Assembly: GCA_021774735.1 (NCBI GenBank)
Contig: JAJFIS010000002.1
Location: 1-49,194, forward strand
Direction: 5' to 3'
Source of the DNA: Alphaproteobacteria bacterium
GTDB lineage: Bacteria > Pseudomonadota > Alphaproteobacteria > Sphingomonadales > Kordiimonadaceae
DNA length: 49,194 nt
In this document: in pieces, positions 36,554 to 46,473 of the stretch
How positions within the stretch are numbered: the first letter of the stretch is position 1
Layout: each line of letters opens with the position of its first letter
Notes under the pieces: model-generated
Databases searched by the model: none
What the model was told of the DNA's origin: nothing
The model's input: only the letters and a program-made list of their open reading frames with translations
Made by a program: the position numbers and the translations under genes

Positions 36554-37741
36554 ATGGCTGTGAACGAACAAATCCAAAAGCGCCGCGCCTATGATGGCCC
36601 CGTAATTTTCGAGCGAGGCTTCCGGCCCTTCTTTTTCCTCGCCGGGCTATGGTCCATTATCGCGCTTGTGCCTTGGGTATTATATTATAGCGGCCTTTGG
36701 ACCCCTGCCAGCGATATTAACCTGATGCAATGGCACGGCCATGAAATGCTATTTGGCTATGCCAGTGCTGCGGTCTTCGGTTTTGCCCTGACCGCCATTC
36801 CCAATTGGACAGGCAGGTTGCCCGTGCTGGGCTTACCGCTCGCCGGGCTAACCATGAGCTGGGTATTAGTGCGAATTTTGGCACTTATCTCACTCATGGA
36901 CCCCTATTATCTAACCATACAAATGTGGTGGGAAGCCATAACCTTCGCCGCCTTCGCCCTGCTTATCATCCGCGAAATTACCGCTGGTAAAAATTGGCGC
37001 AATTTACCCATCGCCATCATGGTAACGCTTTTCGGTATTGGCGCATTTTTTTCCAACCTCACACGGCTTGAAGCTTTTGTATCTGACATAAATTTTTTGC
37101 ATCTTGGCATCGCTGTTTTGATCATGCTTATCAGCCTTATCGGCGGGCGTATTGTGCCTAGCTTCACCACCAATTGGCTAAAGCAGCAGGGGTTAAGCCA
37201 GCGGGCGGTAAACCCCATGCAGCGCTTCGACCAACTAACATTGGCGGTCAGCCTCATCGCGCTTGTCCTTTGGCTTCATGACCCTTATTTCGGTGCAACT
37301 TTAGCCCTGACAGCAATTGCGGCACTGATGCATTTCATCCGCCTTAGCCGGTGGCAGGGCATGCATACTGCCAGAGAACCCATCGTCTTCATGCTCCATG
37401 CTTCCTATGCATGGATTGGTCTTGGCTTTGCGGCAGCTTCCCTGGCGGCCTACGGCTTGATAGACATCGCCACAGCCCTGCATGCATGGACCGCAGGAGC
37501 CATCGGCGGCATGACCCTATCAGTGATGATGCGGGCGACCTTGGGGCATTCTGGCAAGGCGATAAAGGCCGATAAAATTATGACAGGGGTGTTTATTTTC
37601 GTCCAACTGGCCGCCATATTGCGCCTTGCCGCTGGTTTCAGTGATGATCCCATAATCTGGGTCCAAATTTCATCTGTTTTTTGGGCTTTGGCTTTTGTGC
37701 TTTATCTATGGCGTTTCACACCTCTATTTTGGCGCAAATAA
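36554..37741 (+). CDS. nnrS: NnrS family membrane protein
   Basis: A 395-residue membrane protein with about 10-12 transmembrane helices. NnrS family members bind haem and copper and are linked to protection from nitric oxide, though no enzyme activity is firmly known. The family start FERGFRPFFFLAGLW and the MQWHGHEMLFGYASAAVFGFALTA region with conserved His are clear. Later blocks GGRIVPSFTTNWL, LHAWTAGAIGGMTLSVMMRATLGHSG and FRP-type ends agree. GGAG lies upstream of ATG 36554. No nor or nir genes are in the window; it follows the oxygen- and NO-sensitive Fe-S fumarase by 83 bp and may be co-transcribed with it. Confidence 0.92.
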   Translation: MAVNEQIQKRRAYDGPVIFERGFRPFFFLAGLWSIIALVPWVLYYSGLWTPASDINLMQWHGHEMLFGYASAAVFGFALTAIPNWTGRLPVLGLPLAGLTMSWVLVRILALISLMDPYYLTIQMWWEAITFAAFALLIIREITAGKNWRNLPIAIMVTLFGIGAFFSNLTRLEAFVSDINFLHLGIAVLIMLISLIGGRIVPSFTTNWLKQQGLSQRAVNPMQRFDQLTLAVSLIALVLWLHDPYFGATLALTAIAALMHFIRLSRWQGMHTAREPIVFMLHASYAWIGLGFAAASLAAYGLIDIATALHAWTAGAIGGMTLSVMMRATLGHSGKAIKADKIMTGVFIFVQLAAILRLAAGFSDDPIIWVQISSVFWALAFVLYLWRFTPLFWRK

Positions 37742-37797
37742 AATGAGCTATTTAGAACGCCTTGACATAACAGGCATGTTCGCCAAAATGGCTTACT

Positions 37798-38025
37798 ATG
37801 CTTGACCTTAGTGATGCAAAATTAGAAAAACATTCGGTAACCATTGCCGGGCACCGCACCAGCATATCATTGGAGCGGGTTTTTTGGCACCATCTGCGCC
37901 GCCTTGCCGAGCGTGAGAAACTGTCGGTGAATGAACTTATTCGCCGCATTGATGAAGCCCGCACAGGGTCGCTCTCTGGGGCGCTCAGAGTTTATGTCAT
38001 GGGTGATATGGCCCCCAAAAGCTAA
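37798..38025 (+). CDS. Ribbon-helix-helix domain protein (RHH_4 type)
   Basis: A 75-residue small DNA-binding-type protein: KHSVTIAGHRTSISLERVFW as the ribbon and first helix, then LRRLAEREKLSVNELIRRID and the tail SGALRVYVM. This whole-length pattern is common in alphaproteobacteria as a stand-alone ribbon-helix-helix protein of unknown target. It is not paired with a toxin here. The stop codon TAA shares its last base with the first copy of a 31-bp tandem repeat. Start ATG 37798 has a weak ribosome-binding site. Confidence 0.82.
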   Translation: MLDLSDAKLEKHSVTIAGHRTSISLERVFWHHLRRLAEREKLSVNELIRRIDEARTGSLSGALRVYVMGDMAPKS

Positions 38026-38086
38026 CGTGTATTCCTATGGGTTTGCGCCTTCTTCACGTGTATTCCTATGGGTTTGCGCCTTCTTC
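38025..38086. repeat. Tandem 31-bp duplication of the asmA 3' end
   Basis: Two perfect, adjacent 31-bp copies (38025-38055 and 38056-38086). The right copy includes the last codons (EEGANP) and stop of the AsmA gene; the left copy repeats the same codons beyond that stop, up to the stop of the convergent RHH gene. It looks like a recent slippage or unequal-exchange duplication. Confidence 0.93.
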
Positions 38087-41000
38087 AGCGGCTTTTTTGC
38101 GCGCAGCCTCTTCCGCCGCAGCTTTTTTCCGTGCAGCTTCGGCGGCGCGTTTCTGTTGCAATAATTTGATGAACCCAATGGCCGTTGACGTGACCGTTTC
38201 ACCTGGGCTTTTTGCAGGGTCCTCACCGGCATTACTACGCTGATTGGCCCCTTGGAACAGGTCACTACGCAGGCGGCGGCGAATGCCGGACATGACAAAT
38301 GATTGTAGTGCATCGGTCTGCCAATTAGCCTCAGGGCCACTTAAAGCACCGGCATAATTTACCGGTATAGGGGGGCTGTCCGGTGGGTTTGTCATCTGTA
38401 ATTGGCCCGATAAATCCGTGGTCATGGTTAGTAAATTCGTCATGCCAGACAGTCGCAACTGCCCCCAACTGCCCAGCGCTTCAAATTGGGTCAAGTCTGC
38501 CATCCCATTTTTTATATCAATCGCAATATTCAGATCAGAAAAGCTCGTAATGCCGCCAGCCAAGCTGTTACCAAGACCGCGAATGAAACCAGCGCCACTG
38601 CTGGCATTACCCACTTGCTGGGTAAGGGCCAAAATATTGATAAAGTTCAAAGTGCCCGCTTGACCCTTGCTTTCAATAGAACCGTCCAGTGAAGCTACCA
38701 AAGCCTTCTCAGAATTACCACTAGCCTTAAATGTAAGGTCAATATTGGTTGAGCCCGTGAGCGGCGCTGTACCAACCATAGATGCCATCAAACCATTCAA
38801 GTCCAATGTATCTGCTGCCAATTGGCCTTCAATGGCCAGCTCATCGGTTATTACGAAAGACATGTCCGCCGTCATCGGCGCGCTGTTCATCTTTGCACTA
38901 ATTACCGAAAGCTTTACTGTTCCAGCATCAAACTTGACGCTTGCATCTTCACTATCAAAGCGCTGGCCATAGAGATTTAAATTCTTTACTTTCAGGGCAA
39001 TCAAGCCTTCAAACATGCTTAGGTCAGGCAGATCAAATGCCGTATTTGACCAAGTCCTAGCGGCAGGCTTCGAAGCTTCTCCGCCTGCCCATGTTATGCC
39101 TGACAGCAAAATGTTACCTTCAATTTTATTGTTGGTCTGCTGCGATATGCCCCCGCTAATTCGCATATCACCTAGTGTTATATCCAGATCAGAAACCTTT
39201 AAAACTGTTGGCTTTTGGGTAACGACCGCTTTCATACTCAGTGGCTTTTGCACGGCATCTTTGCCTAAGGTACGCGTTATTTTTGATGCCATGCCTGTCA
39301 GATTATCCCGGCTATAATTGATCCGGAACTTTCTGCCCTCATTGTCGGCAGTTCCGTCCATAATTAAACGGCCACCAGCCACCGCGCCACTAGCTTTATA
39401 TTGGCCCAGCCCCTGACTTCGACTGACGCTATATATTAAATCGATGTTTCCAGCTGTTCGGTTCAGTGGCAGGCCAACATCGCGCGCCCAAGGGGCTGCA
39501 TAGCTATCGCGGATGACCCCTTGCAGGTCGATATCAGCAGCGTCATCACCACGGGGAACATACCGGCCCAGTGCCGTGAAATCACCTGCCCCGTCCGTTG
39601 GGCCTACTTTCAACGATATATCATAGCCCGCGTTGTTGCCCCGCAGCGATAGATTTGCATGCAACGCCCCTTGCATTCGCCGGGGTATCTCACCGGGGAT
39701 TAGCCCCGCAAAACGCGCAACTTGCCGCCCTAAAACTTGCCTCGCTTCAGCGCTGATATCGATTTGGTCCCAACTGGATGGACCACCAACAGTGCCGCTG
39801 GCCTTTAAGGTGCCCTTACCGAAGCCATTTGCGCTCAAACTTTCCAGCTTTACGGCGGTCTCCCCGCCCGACAGCGCCACCGCAAGCGCCGTAAAGCGCT
39901 GGTTTCGATAGGTGATATCTGAAACTTTTACCGTAACATTAAAGGCCGGTAATATGATCCCATCCGCTTCCTCAGCTGCGGCCAATTGGCTCGAAACTGT
40001 GGGCTGATAGCGATCTATATTTAGAGCATCGATGTTTATCGCTGCCATAATAGGTGCTTTTTCATCATCGCCCACCAACCCTGACATTTGCAGATCAAAA
40101 TTGGTTGTATCCACTTTCCCTTTAAGAACCGACAAAGTCCATGCATTGTCCTGCAGGGAAATTTGTCCCCCTATGCTTAAAGCTGTAAATCTTTCCGCTG
40201 CAAATTTTTCCACCGGCATGCCGAACCAAGCCAGCAACGGCCTGCCATTGCCACCATTTAATGAAAACACGCCTTCGCTGGTTCCCGTTGGGTTATATTT
40301 CGCTGTACCCGTTAGCGCCCCACCGCCCGGCAAAAGGGCTTGAAACTTATTAACCTCGAAACTTCCGTCGCGGCTATGCAGGCTAGCGTCCAGTCGCTGG
40401 ATCGCTTCGCCGTTCCAGCGCAAACTGCCGACCGAAATATCCATGTCTGCTGTAATAGCAAGGGGCTCAGTTTTTTCTTGGGGTGCAACAGCGCCGCTAT
40501 ATGTTGCCTTCAACCAAGTGTCTAAGTCAATTTGAGCGATATTTATTTTGCTGGCAATATAGGTCTCTGATCCAAATGTGATGGTAGCCTGCAAGGAGCC
40601 ACTCGCTGAACCAATATTTAAACGGCGTGATGTCAAATCCCCTGTCAGGCCTGTACGGCGCAATTTAGCATCCAATACAAATGGACTGTCCACACCCTGC
40701 ATGACAAGTTCTGAGCCTGACATAGCATTGAGGCTGGTGACAAACTCACTAAGCGCATGCCCTTCAAGCCTGATGCGAGTATCATAATTAGCGCTATTAA
40801 CGGACACTCTGCCAGATAGTTCCATTTCTCCGCCGGGTATGGTTGCTTGCAGTCGCAGGGAGCCATTGTCATCACCCGGATCAAAGCCTTGCCTGTGTTG
40901 CCAGCGGCCCTCAAAAGCGACGGGCACTTCATTCCAGTTAACCGTTCCCTGCCAGTTAAGCGGCCCATCAGGTGTTTTGCCTTCTGCCTTCATGTTGAAA

Positions 41001-41509
41001 TCTTGCAAGGAAAGCCTTTGGCCACCCGCCCGCTCAATGATCAAGGAGCCGCCGCTTAGGCGAAATTTGTCAATGGCCACAGGGCTGGTCGCTGAGCTGG
41101 CGGCTACCTCATCATTGCTAGCAGGCCAACCTTTTATGGCCCATTTGCCTGCGCTATCTTCAGCCAGCGCAATAGTAGGCTCAATCAAGCGCAATTCATT
41201 AACTTCAATATCGCCGACCAGAAGTGCGCCAGCTTTTAAGCGCAGGGAGATTTTATTCAAGCTGGCGATCTCAGTTGTTGTATTTGCCTCTGTTGCCAAA
41301 AAGCGGATTTGTTCCACATTCAGCGAAGGTGAAGGCAAAAGGCGCAGGGAGACATCACCGTCGATTAATACTTCAACGCCCAAGCTATCGCTGGCTAATT
41401 GGCTAATCTGACCCCGGTATTTATTCCAGTTGATCATGCTAGGCGCGATCAACAGCACCGCCACCAGTGTAACCAGAGTAATCGCTGATATCAAAATGGG
41501 CTTTTTCAC
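38066..41509 (-). CDS. AsmA family protein
   Basis: A 1147-residue AsmA-type protein. One N-terminal membrane anchor (about 5-25) is followed by the AsmA signature NWNKYRGQISQLASDSLG and INGDVSLRLLPSPSL-like VLIDGDVSLRLLPSPSLN. A very long periplasmic beta-rich region follows, of the kind now viewed as a lipid-transfer groove between the inner and outer membranes. The second half holds the AsmA_2-like repeats (GQAGTLNFINILAL, GITSFSDLNIAIDIKNG). The C-terminus is a Lys/Ala/Glu-rich helix (AAEAARKKAAAEEAARKKAA). The 3' end carries a 31-bp tandem duplication. It is divergent from the thioesterase gene. Confidence 0.9.
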   Translation of the reverse strand: MKKPILISAITLVTLVAVLLIAPSMINWNKYRGQISQLASDSLGVEVLIDGDVSLRLLPSPSLNVEQIRFLATEANTTTEIASLNKISLRLKAGALLVGDIEVNELRLIEPTIALAEDSAGKWAIKGWPASNDEVAASSATSPVAIDKFRLSGGSLIIERAGGQRLSLQDFNMKAEGKTPDGPLNWQGTVNWNEVPVAFEGRWQHRQGFDPGDDNGSLRLQATIPGGEMELSGRVSVNSANYDTRIRLEGHALSEFVTSLNAMSGSELVMQGVDSPFVLDAKLRRTGLTGDLTSRRLNIGSASGSLQATITFGSETYIASKINIAQIDLDTWLKATYSGAVAPQEKTEPLAITADMDISVGSLRWNGEAIQRLDASLHSRDGSFEVNKFQALLPGGGALTGTAKYNPTGTSEGVFSLNGGNGRPLLAWFGMPVEKFAAERFTALSIGGQISLQDNAWTLSVLKGKVDTTNFDLQMSGLVGDDEKAPIMAAINIDALNIDRYQPTVSSQLAAAEEADGIILPAFNVTVKVSDITYRNQRFTALAVALSGGETAVKLESLSANGFGKGTLKASGTVGGPSSWDQIDISAEARQVLGRQVARFAGLIPGEIPRRMQGALHANLSLRGNNAGYDISLKVGPTDGAGDFTALGRYVPRGDDAADIDLQGVIRDSYAAPWARDVGLPLNRTAGNIDLIYSVSRSQGLGQYKASGAVAGGRLIMDGTADNEGRKFRINYSRDNLTGMASKITRTLGKDAVQKPLSMKAVVTQKPTVLKVSDLDITLGDMRISGGISQQTNNKIEGNILLSGITWAGGEASKPAARTWSNTAFDLPDLSMFEGLIALKVKNLNLYGQRFDSEDASVKFDAGTVKLSVISAKMNSAPMTADMSFVITDELAIEGQLAADTLDLNGLMASMVGTAPLTGSTNIDLTFKASGNSEKALVASLDGSIESKGQAGTLNFINILALTQQVGNASSGAGFIRGLGNSLAGGITSFSDLNIAIDIKNGMADLTQFEALGSWGQLRLSGMTNLLTMTTDLSGQLQMTNPPDSPPIPVNYAGALSGPEANWQTDALQSFVMSGIRRRLRSDLFQGANQRSNAGEDPAKSPGETVTSTAIGFIKLLQQKRAAEAARKKAAAEEAARKKAAEEGANP

Positions 41510-41716
41510 GCTGTACCTTCCAATTTAGGTCAAAAGAGTTATCACACCTTAGATTATATCAAAGCAGTATGATCTATCTAAATCATGACAGCAATGGGAC
41601 GGACCTAGAATTATCACCCAAATTTATGAGCCAATCTACTTAGCCGACAAGCTTTATTGGCCTAGACAAACCATTGGTTTACGACCACAATTAACAATTC
41701 ATTGAGGAAAATATTT

Positions 41717-42211
41717 GTGACGGCACCCTATTATATTTGTAACTTTACCCCTGAGGATAAATGGTTTGACCGTAACGGGCATTTGAACGTTGCTGGATAT
41801 ATGCATTATTTCAGTAGTGGCGTTGAAGAAATGTTCAACCAAATTGGCTTTGGTGTAGACTATACTAAAGATGAAGACCGGTCTTTCTTTGCGGCGCAAC
41901 AACATATCAATTATTCGAACGAGGTTCACCGGGGTGAAACTATTGCCCTTAAATTTCATCTGTTAGATTTCGACCATAAAAGACTGCATAAATTTTACAC
42001 TATGTATAATGAAACTACTGGCAAGGAGGCCGCGACACTGGAAGCCATTGCGCTGCATATGAATATGACAGCCCGTAAAACCGCCAAATTCTCTGGTGAT
42101 CGCTATGCACTAATTGAAGATTTATTTGATAGTCATAAAAATATCGAACCGCATAAAAATATTGCTCGTACCATAGGCCTTGGCTCTCTCAGCAAAAGGG
42201 AGCAAGCTTGA
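41717..42211 (+). CDS. Thioesterase-like hotdog protein
   Basis: A 164-residue protein of the 4HBT-like hotdog group. The motif WFDRNGHLNVAGYMHYFSSG (about 15-34) is the D-x-(N/G)-H-(V/L)-N-(V/N) active-site loop of YbgC-type thioesterases. A beta-rich part (INYSNEVHRGETIALKFHLL, KRLHKFYTMYNETTGKEAAT) and the helix LEAIALHMNM follow. GTG 41717 is chosen because TGAGG is well placed before it; a TTG at 41702 has no site. Its stop overlaps the TTG start of the CLC gene, suggesting coupling. The substrate is unknown. Confidence 0.82.
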   Translation: MTAPYYICNFTPEDKWFDRNGHLNVAGYMHYFSSGVEEMFNQIGFGVDYTKDEDRSFFAAQQHINYSNEVHRGETIALKFHLLDFDHKRLHKFYTMYNETTGKEAATLEAIALHMNMTARKTAKFSGDRYALIEDLFDSHKNIEPHKNIARTIGLGSLSKREQA

Positions 42212-44022
42212 CCCAAACTCAACCTGCAAAATTGGTTAGAAAGAAACGATCTGCGCTGCGGCGGATGCGGTCTTTTTTGTTTGGGGCGCGCAAATTTGAA
42301 CATTGGATTCTCATTGTTCTATCAGTGATTATTGGCATAATTGCTAGCTATGCGGCGATTGGCTTTTACTTTTCTATCCACTGGGTATTGGAACAATCCT
42401 TCGGGGTGCAGGGCGAAACGCTGGCCAGTCACGCGGCCAAATTAGATTGGTGGCTGGTGTTAAGCATCCCAATTTTAGGCGGCTTGGTGGCTGGGCAATT
42501 GCTGCGTTTCTTACCAGGTAACCGCGCCTCTGGTGTCGCCGAAGTTATGGAAGCGGCGGCGCTTAGAAATGGTCGCATGAACCTGCGCGAAGGCATAGTT
42601 GCAGCCGTAACATCAGTCGTTTCCCTTGGCAGTGGCGCATCCGCCGGGCGCGAAGGGCCCGTCGTGCATTTGGGGGCGACGCTGTCTGCTTTTGTGGCAG
42701 AAAAATTACAGTTACCGCCGCAAGTTGGTCGCATATTGCTTGGCTGCGGCGTGGCGGCTGCGGTGTCATCATCGTTTAATGCCCCCATTGCCGGAGTGTT
42801 TTTTGCCCTTGAGGTTATCATTGGGCATTATGCCCTGCATGCCTTTGCCCCCATCGTTATATCTGCTGTCATTGGCGCTCTGGTTAGTCGTGCCCACAAA
42901 GGCGATTTCCCTACCTTTGAAGGCCTGACAAACCTATCAATTGCCAGCCCATGGGAATTTCCAGCTTTCTTCCTGCTCGGGGTCGCCTGTGCCTTGGTGG
43001 CAAGCGCCTTTATGCGCTCGTTAATTGCCGGGCAGCGCATTGAGAAATATCTGTCCTCTGTGCCCTATTATTTTCATCCGGCCATCGGCGGCATCATCAT
43101 TGGTGCCATGGCAATTTACCGGCCAGAAATTTTAAGCGTTGGCTATGAGGCCACCAGCAACGCCTTAATGGGCAGCTATAGCTTCGGGCTATTGTTTAGC
43201 CTGATCTTTTTAAAAATTATCGCGACCTCCGTAACCCTTGGTGCCCGTTTTGGCGGCGGTATCTTCAGCCCCAGTCTGTTTATTGGTGCCATGACGGGCG
43301 GTGCCTTTGGCATTGTCGTTGGGCAGATAGCGCCCGAGCTTGCCTCCTCACCCGGCCTTTATGCCGTCGTTGGCATGGGCGCGGTGGCGTCAGCCGTGCT
43401 CGGCGCCCCCATATCAACCATTTTGATCGTCTTTGAGCTCACGGGGGATTACAGCATCACCATCGCGGTAATGATCGCCAGTGCTATATCTAGTCTTGTC
43501 ACCAGTATTTTCTATAAAAAATCCTATTTCCATCATCTTTTGGCGTCGCGAGGCGTTCGGCTTGAAGGGGGTAAAGCGACCTATTTGTTGAAATCCGCCA
43601 AGGTAATGGACCACCTAGACCGCGACTTTTTCACCATCCGCGAAGAAGAGCCGGTTGAAGAGGCACGGGAATTGCTGATCGCCCAAGGGGGTGGCAAATT
43701 GATCGTGACCGACGAAGCCGGTAGTATGGTCGGGGTTTTAAGCTTTAATGAACTGCCCTTAAAAACCAGCGGCGAGGATGTTCCAAATGCAACATCCGGC
43801 GAAGTTTGTCGGCGAAATCCGGTGGCTGTGAAATCCAACGATCATCTTGAAATTGCCCTCAATCAAATGGACCTGTCCGGCGAAGATAGCTTGCCTGTGG
43901 TTAGCACAGATAAACACGGCCATGTTGTGGGAATCATCAGCCACCGCACGGTGTTAAGTGCCTATAACCGCGCCCTGATTGAAACCCAAGGTCACGACGG
44001 TAAACTTTCCGGGCACCCCTAA
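42208..44022 (+). CDS. CLC-family chloride channel/antiporter with CBS domains
   Basis: A 604-residue CLC protein. The membrane domain (about 30-435) has the anion-binding motifs GSGASAGREGP, with gating Glu149 (E148 in E. coli ClcA), GGGIFSPSLFIGA and GAPISTILIVFELTGDY. The C-terminal cytoplasmic part carries two CBS domains (about 465-590) that may sense nucleotides. The GREGP sequence fits a chloride/proton antiporter rather than the fluoride type. The start is TTG at 42208, overlapping the thioesterase stop (TTGA), with AAGGGAG upstream. Confidence 0.93.
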   Translation: MTQTQPAKLVRKKRSALRRMRSFLFGARKFEHWILIVLSVIIGIIASYAAIGFYFSIHWVLEQSFGVQGETLASHAAKLDWWLVLSIPILGGLVAGQLLRFLPGNRASGVAEVMEAAALRNGRMNLREGIVAAVTSVVSLGSGASAGREGPVVHLGATLSAFVAEKLQLPPQVGRILLGCGVAAAVSSSFNAPIAGVFFALEVIIGHYALHAFAPIVISAVIGALVSRAHKGDFPTFEGLTNLSIASPWEFPAFFLLGVACALVASAFMRSLIAGQRIEKYLSSVPYYFHPAIGGIIIGAMAIYRPEILSVGYEATSNALMGSYSFGLLFSLIFLKIIATSVTLGARFGGGIFSPSLFIGAMTGGAFGIVVGQIAPELASSPGLYAVVGMGAVASAVLGAPISTILIVFELTGDYSITIAVMIASAISSLVTSIFYKKSYFHHLLASRGVRLEGGKATYLLKSAKVMDHLDRDFFTIREEEPVEEARELLIAQGGGKLIVTDEAGSMVGVLSFNELPLKTSGEDVPNATSGEVCRRNPVAVKSNDHLEIALNQMDLSGEDSLPVVSTDKHGHVVGIISHRTVLSAYNRALIETQGHDGKLSGHP

Positions 44023-44082
44023 TTTCACCGATTGCTCGCTTCTTGCTTTCCGCATGCATGTGTGAATGCTATAGACTTTTTC

Positions 44083-46473
44083 ATGACCCATGATGACTTC
44101 GACTTAGACGGCCTAGATAGCCTTGAAACCACCCCAACCGCACCAACAAAGATGGCTGCTGGCAGTGCTGAGCCTGCCTATATGGTGGGATTAAACGAAG
44201 CCCAGCGCGATGCCGTTTTGGCGCTTGATGGCCCTGTTTTGGTGTTAGCCGGCGCGGGCACTGGTAAAACAAGGGTGCTGACAACCCGCCTGAGCCATTT
44301 GATGGTCACAGGCAAAGCAGCACCGTGGAATATGCTGGCGGTTACCTTCACCAATAAAGCCGCGCGCGAAATGCAAGACCGTGTCGCCCGCTTGCTTGGC
44401 CGACCGGTTGAAGGCCTATGGATTGGTACCTTCCATTCTGTTGCCGCTAAAATACTGCGCAAACACGCCGAAGTCGTTGGCTTGAAATCCAATTTCACCA
44501 TCCTTGATACCGACGATCAGATCCGGGTGATAAAGCAATTAATTCAAGCCGAAGGCATCGACGATAAGCGCTGGCCTGCGCGCATGATGGCGGGGCTTAT
44601 TGACCGCTGGAAAAACCGTGCTGCGACGCCAGAGCGGATACCAGAGAGCGAATCTTATGCCTATGCTGAGGGCTTAGGGGGCAAAATATACAAAGCTTAC
44701 CAAGCGCGCTTGAAAGTGTTAAACGCCTGCGATTTTGGCGATCTGCTGTTGCATAATATTACGCTGTTCCAAAGCAAGCCGGATATTTTGGCCCAGTACC
44801 ACGACCAATTTCGCTATATTTTGGTCGATGAGTATCAAGATACTAATGTGGCGCAATATTTATGGCTGCGCTTACTGGCCCAAGCCCACCATAATATCTG
44901 TTGTGTCGGCGATGATGACCAATCTATTTACGGTTGGCGCGGGGCTGAAGTCGGTAACATCCTACGCTTCTCAGAGGATTTCCCCGGCGCCAAGGTGGTT
45001 AAACTGGAGCAAAATTATCGCTCCACCGGTCATATATTGGCTGCTGCATCCGGCTTAATTACTGCCAATGAGGGCCGGCTTGGCAAAACGCTCTGGACCG
45101 ATTCCGGGAACGGTGAAAAGGTGAGCGTTCGCGGTGTGTGGGATAGCCGCGAAGAAGCCCGCACCATCAGCGATGAAATTGAGAGCATGCAGTTGAAAAG
45201 CTACCCTTTGAATGAGGTTGCTATTCTCGTTCGTGCGGGCTTTCAAACCCGCGAATTTGAAGAACGCATGATCAACCTCGGCCTGCCTTACCGGGTGGTC
45301 GGCGGGCCGCGCTTCTATGAACGCGCAGAAATCCGTGATGCTATGGCGTATCTCCGCGTCATCGCTCAGAGCGATAATGACCTGGCTTTTGAGCGTATCG
45401 TTAACCAGCCCAAACGCGGCCTTGGCACCTCCACGGTTCAGAAAATTCATCACCTGTCGCGCGCCCATAATATTTCCATGGTCAGTGCGGCCATGCAAAT
45501 AACCGAGCTTGATGAACTGCGCCCTGCCGCACGCCGCAGCCTTGGCGGGTTGATGGATAATTTCGCCCGCTGGCGCGGGTTGCTGGCAACCTTGCCCCAT
45601 ACGGAACTGGCTGAAATGGTGCTTGAGGAATCTGGTATCGTGAAAATGTGGCAGGATGACACTTCCCCGCAGGCCCCCGGCAAGCTGGAAAACCTACGCG
45701 AGCTGATCACGGGCATGGCTGAGTTTGAAAATCTTACGGGCTTTCTTGAGCATATCGAACTGGTGATGGAAAATGAAAAGAAAGACGATGTTGCCAAGCT
45801 TTCTATCATGACCCTGCACGCTGCTAAAGGCCTTGAGTTTAACATGGTGTTCCTGCCCGGTTGGGAAGAAGGTGTTTTCCCCAATCAACGCTCCTTAGAT
45901 GAAGGCGGCCTGAAAAGCTTGGAGGAAGAACGCCGCCTTGCTTATGTGGGCATTACCCGGGCACGGATAAAAGCCACCATCTATTTTGCTGGTAGCCGCC
46001 AAATATTTGGCCAGTGGCAAAGCAGCCTGCCTAGTCGTTTCATTGATGAACTGCCTGCGGACCATTTAGACATTGATTCTGAACAAGGCCTGCAAGGCAA
46101 CACAGCGCGCGGTGGTTGGCACAGCAGTGAGGGTGATGACGCAAGCAGTGATGACTTTGGTGGTTATGAAGCTTACGATCAAAATAATAGTGGCAGTGGC
46201 TATGGCCCCGGGTGGCAACGGGCGCAAAAATTTAAGGCGGGCGGCAGTCGCGGCGATAAAATTAACAAGCAGCGGGGGCCAAAGACCATCGATGGCAGCG
46301 CAAGGCGTGTTGCCAAAAAACCAGTGGTGAGCAATATTGCCATCGGTGAACGAGTTTTCCACGATAAATTTGGCTATGGCACTGTCACTGACGCTGAAGG
46401 CAACAAATTGCTGGTCAATTTTGAGAACAGCGGTGAAAAGCGGGTGCTAGACAGCTTTGTGAAATCCACATGA
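44083..46473 (+). CDS. uvrD: UvrD/PcrA-type DNA helicase
   Basis: A 796-residue SF1A 3'-5' helicase for nucleotide-excision and mismatch repair. The Q motif LNEAQRDAV precedes Walker A AGAGTGKT (56-63). The rest of the set is present: VDEYQDTN, GDDDQSIYGWRGA, QNYRST, LHAAKGLEFNMVF and AYVGITRAR. A Gly-rich disordered linker (about 670-735) leads to a C-terminal Tudor-like domain (FHDKFGYGTVTDAEGN...VNFENSG) that docks on RNA polymerase in relatives. ATG 44083 is preferred over an upstream TTG at 44032; neither has a strong site. It overlaps prmA by 4 nt. Confidence 0.95.
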   Translation: MTHDDFDLDGLDSLETTPTAPTKMAAGSAEPAYMVGLNEAQRDAVLALDGPVLVLAGAGTGKTRVLTTRLSHLMVTGKAAPWNMLAVTFTNKAAREMQDRVARLLGRPVEGLWIGTFHSVAAKILRKHAEVVGLKSNFTILDTDDQIRVIKQLIQAEGIDDKRWPARMMAGLIDRWKNRAATPERIPESESYAYAEGLGGKIYKAYQARLKVLNACDFGDLLLHNITLFQSKPDILAQYHDQFRYILVDEYQDTNVAQYLWLRLLAQAHHNICCVGDDDQSIYGWRGAEVGNILRFSEDFPGAKVVKLEQNYRSTGHILAAASGLITANEGRLGKTLWTDSGNGEKVSVRGVWDSREEARTISDEIESMQLKSYPLNEVAILVRAGFQTREFEERMINLGLPYRVVGGPRFYERAEIRDAMAYLRVIAQSDNDLAFERIVNQPKRGLGTSTVQKIHHLSRAHNISMVSAAMQITELDELRPAARRSLGGLMDNFARWRGLLATLPHTELAEMVLEESGIVKMWQDDTSPQAPGKLENLRELITGMAEFENLTGFLEHIELVMENEKKDDVAKLSIMTLHAAKGLEFNMVFLPGWEEGVFPNQRSLDEGGLKSLEEERRLAYVGITRARIKATIYFAGSRQIFGQWQSSLPSRFIDELPADHLDIDSEQGLQGNTARGGWHSSEGDDASSDDFGGYEAYDQNNSGSGYGPGWQRAQKFKAGGSRGDKINKQRGPKTIDGSARRVAKKPVVSNIAIGERVFHDKFGYGTVTDAEGNKLLVNFENSGEKRVLDSFVKST

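Noticed and set aside
40839-41411. 190-codon plus-strand frame
   Set aside because: It is antisense to the AsmA gene, which has clear family motifs along its length.
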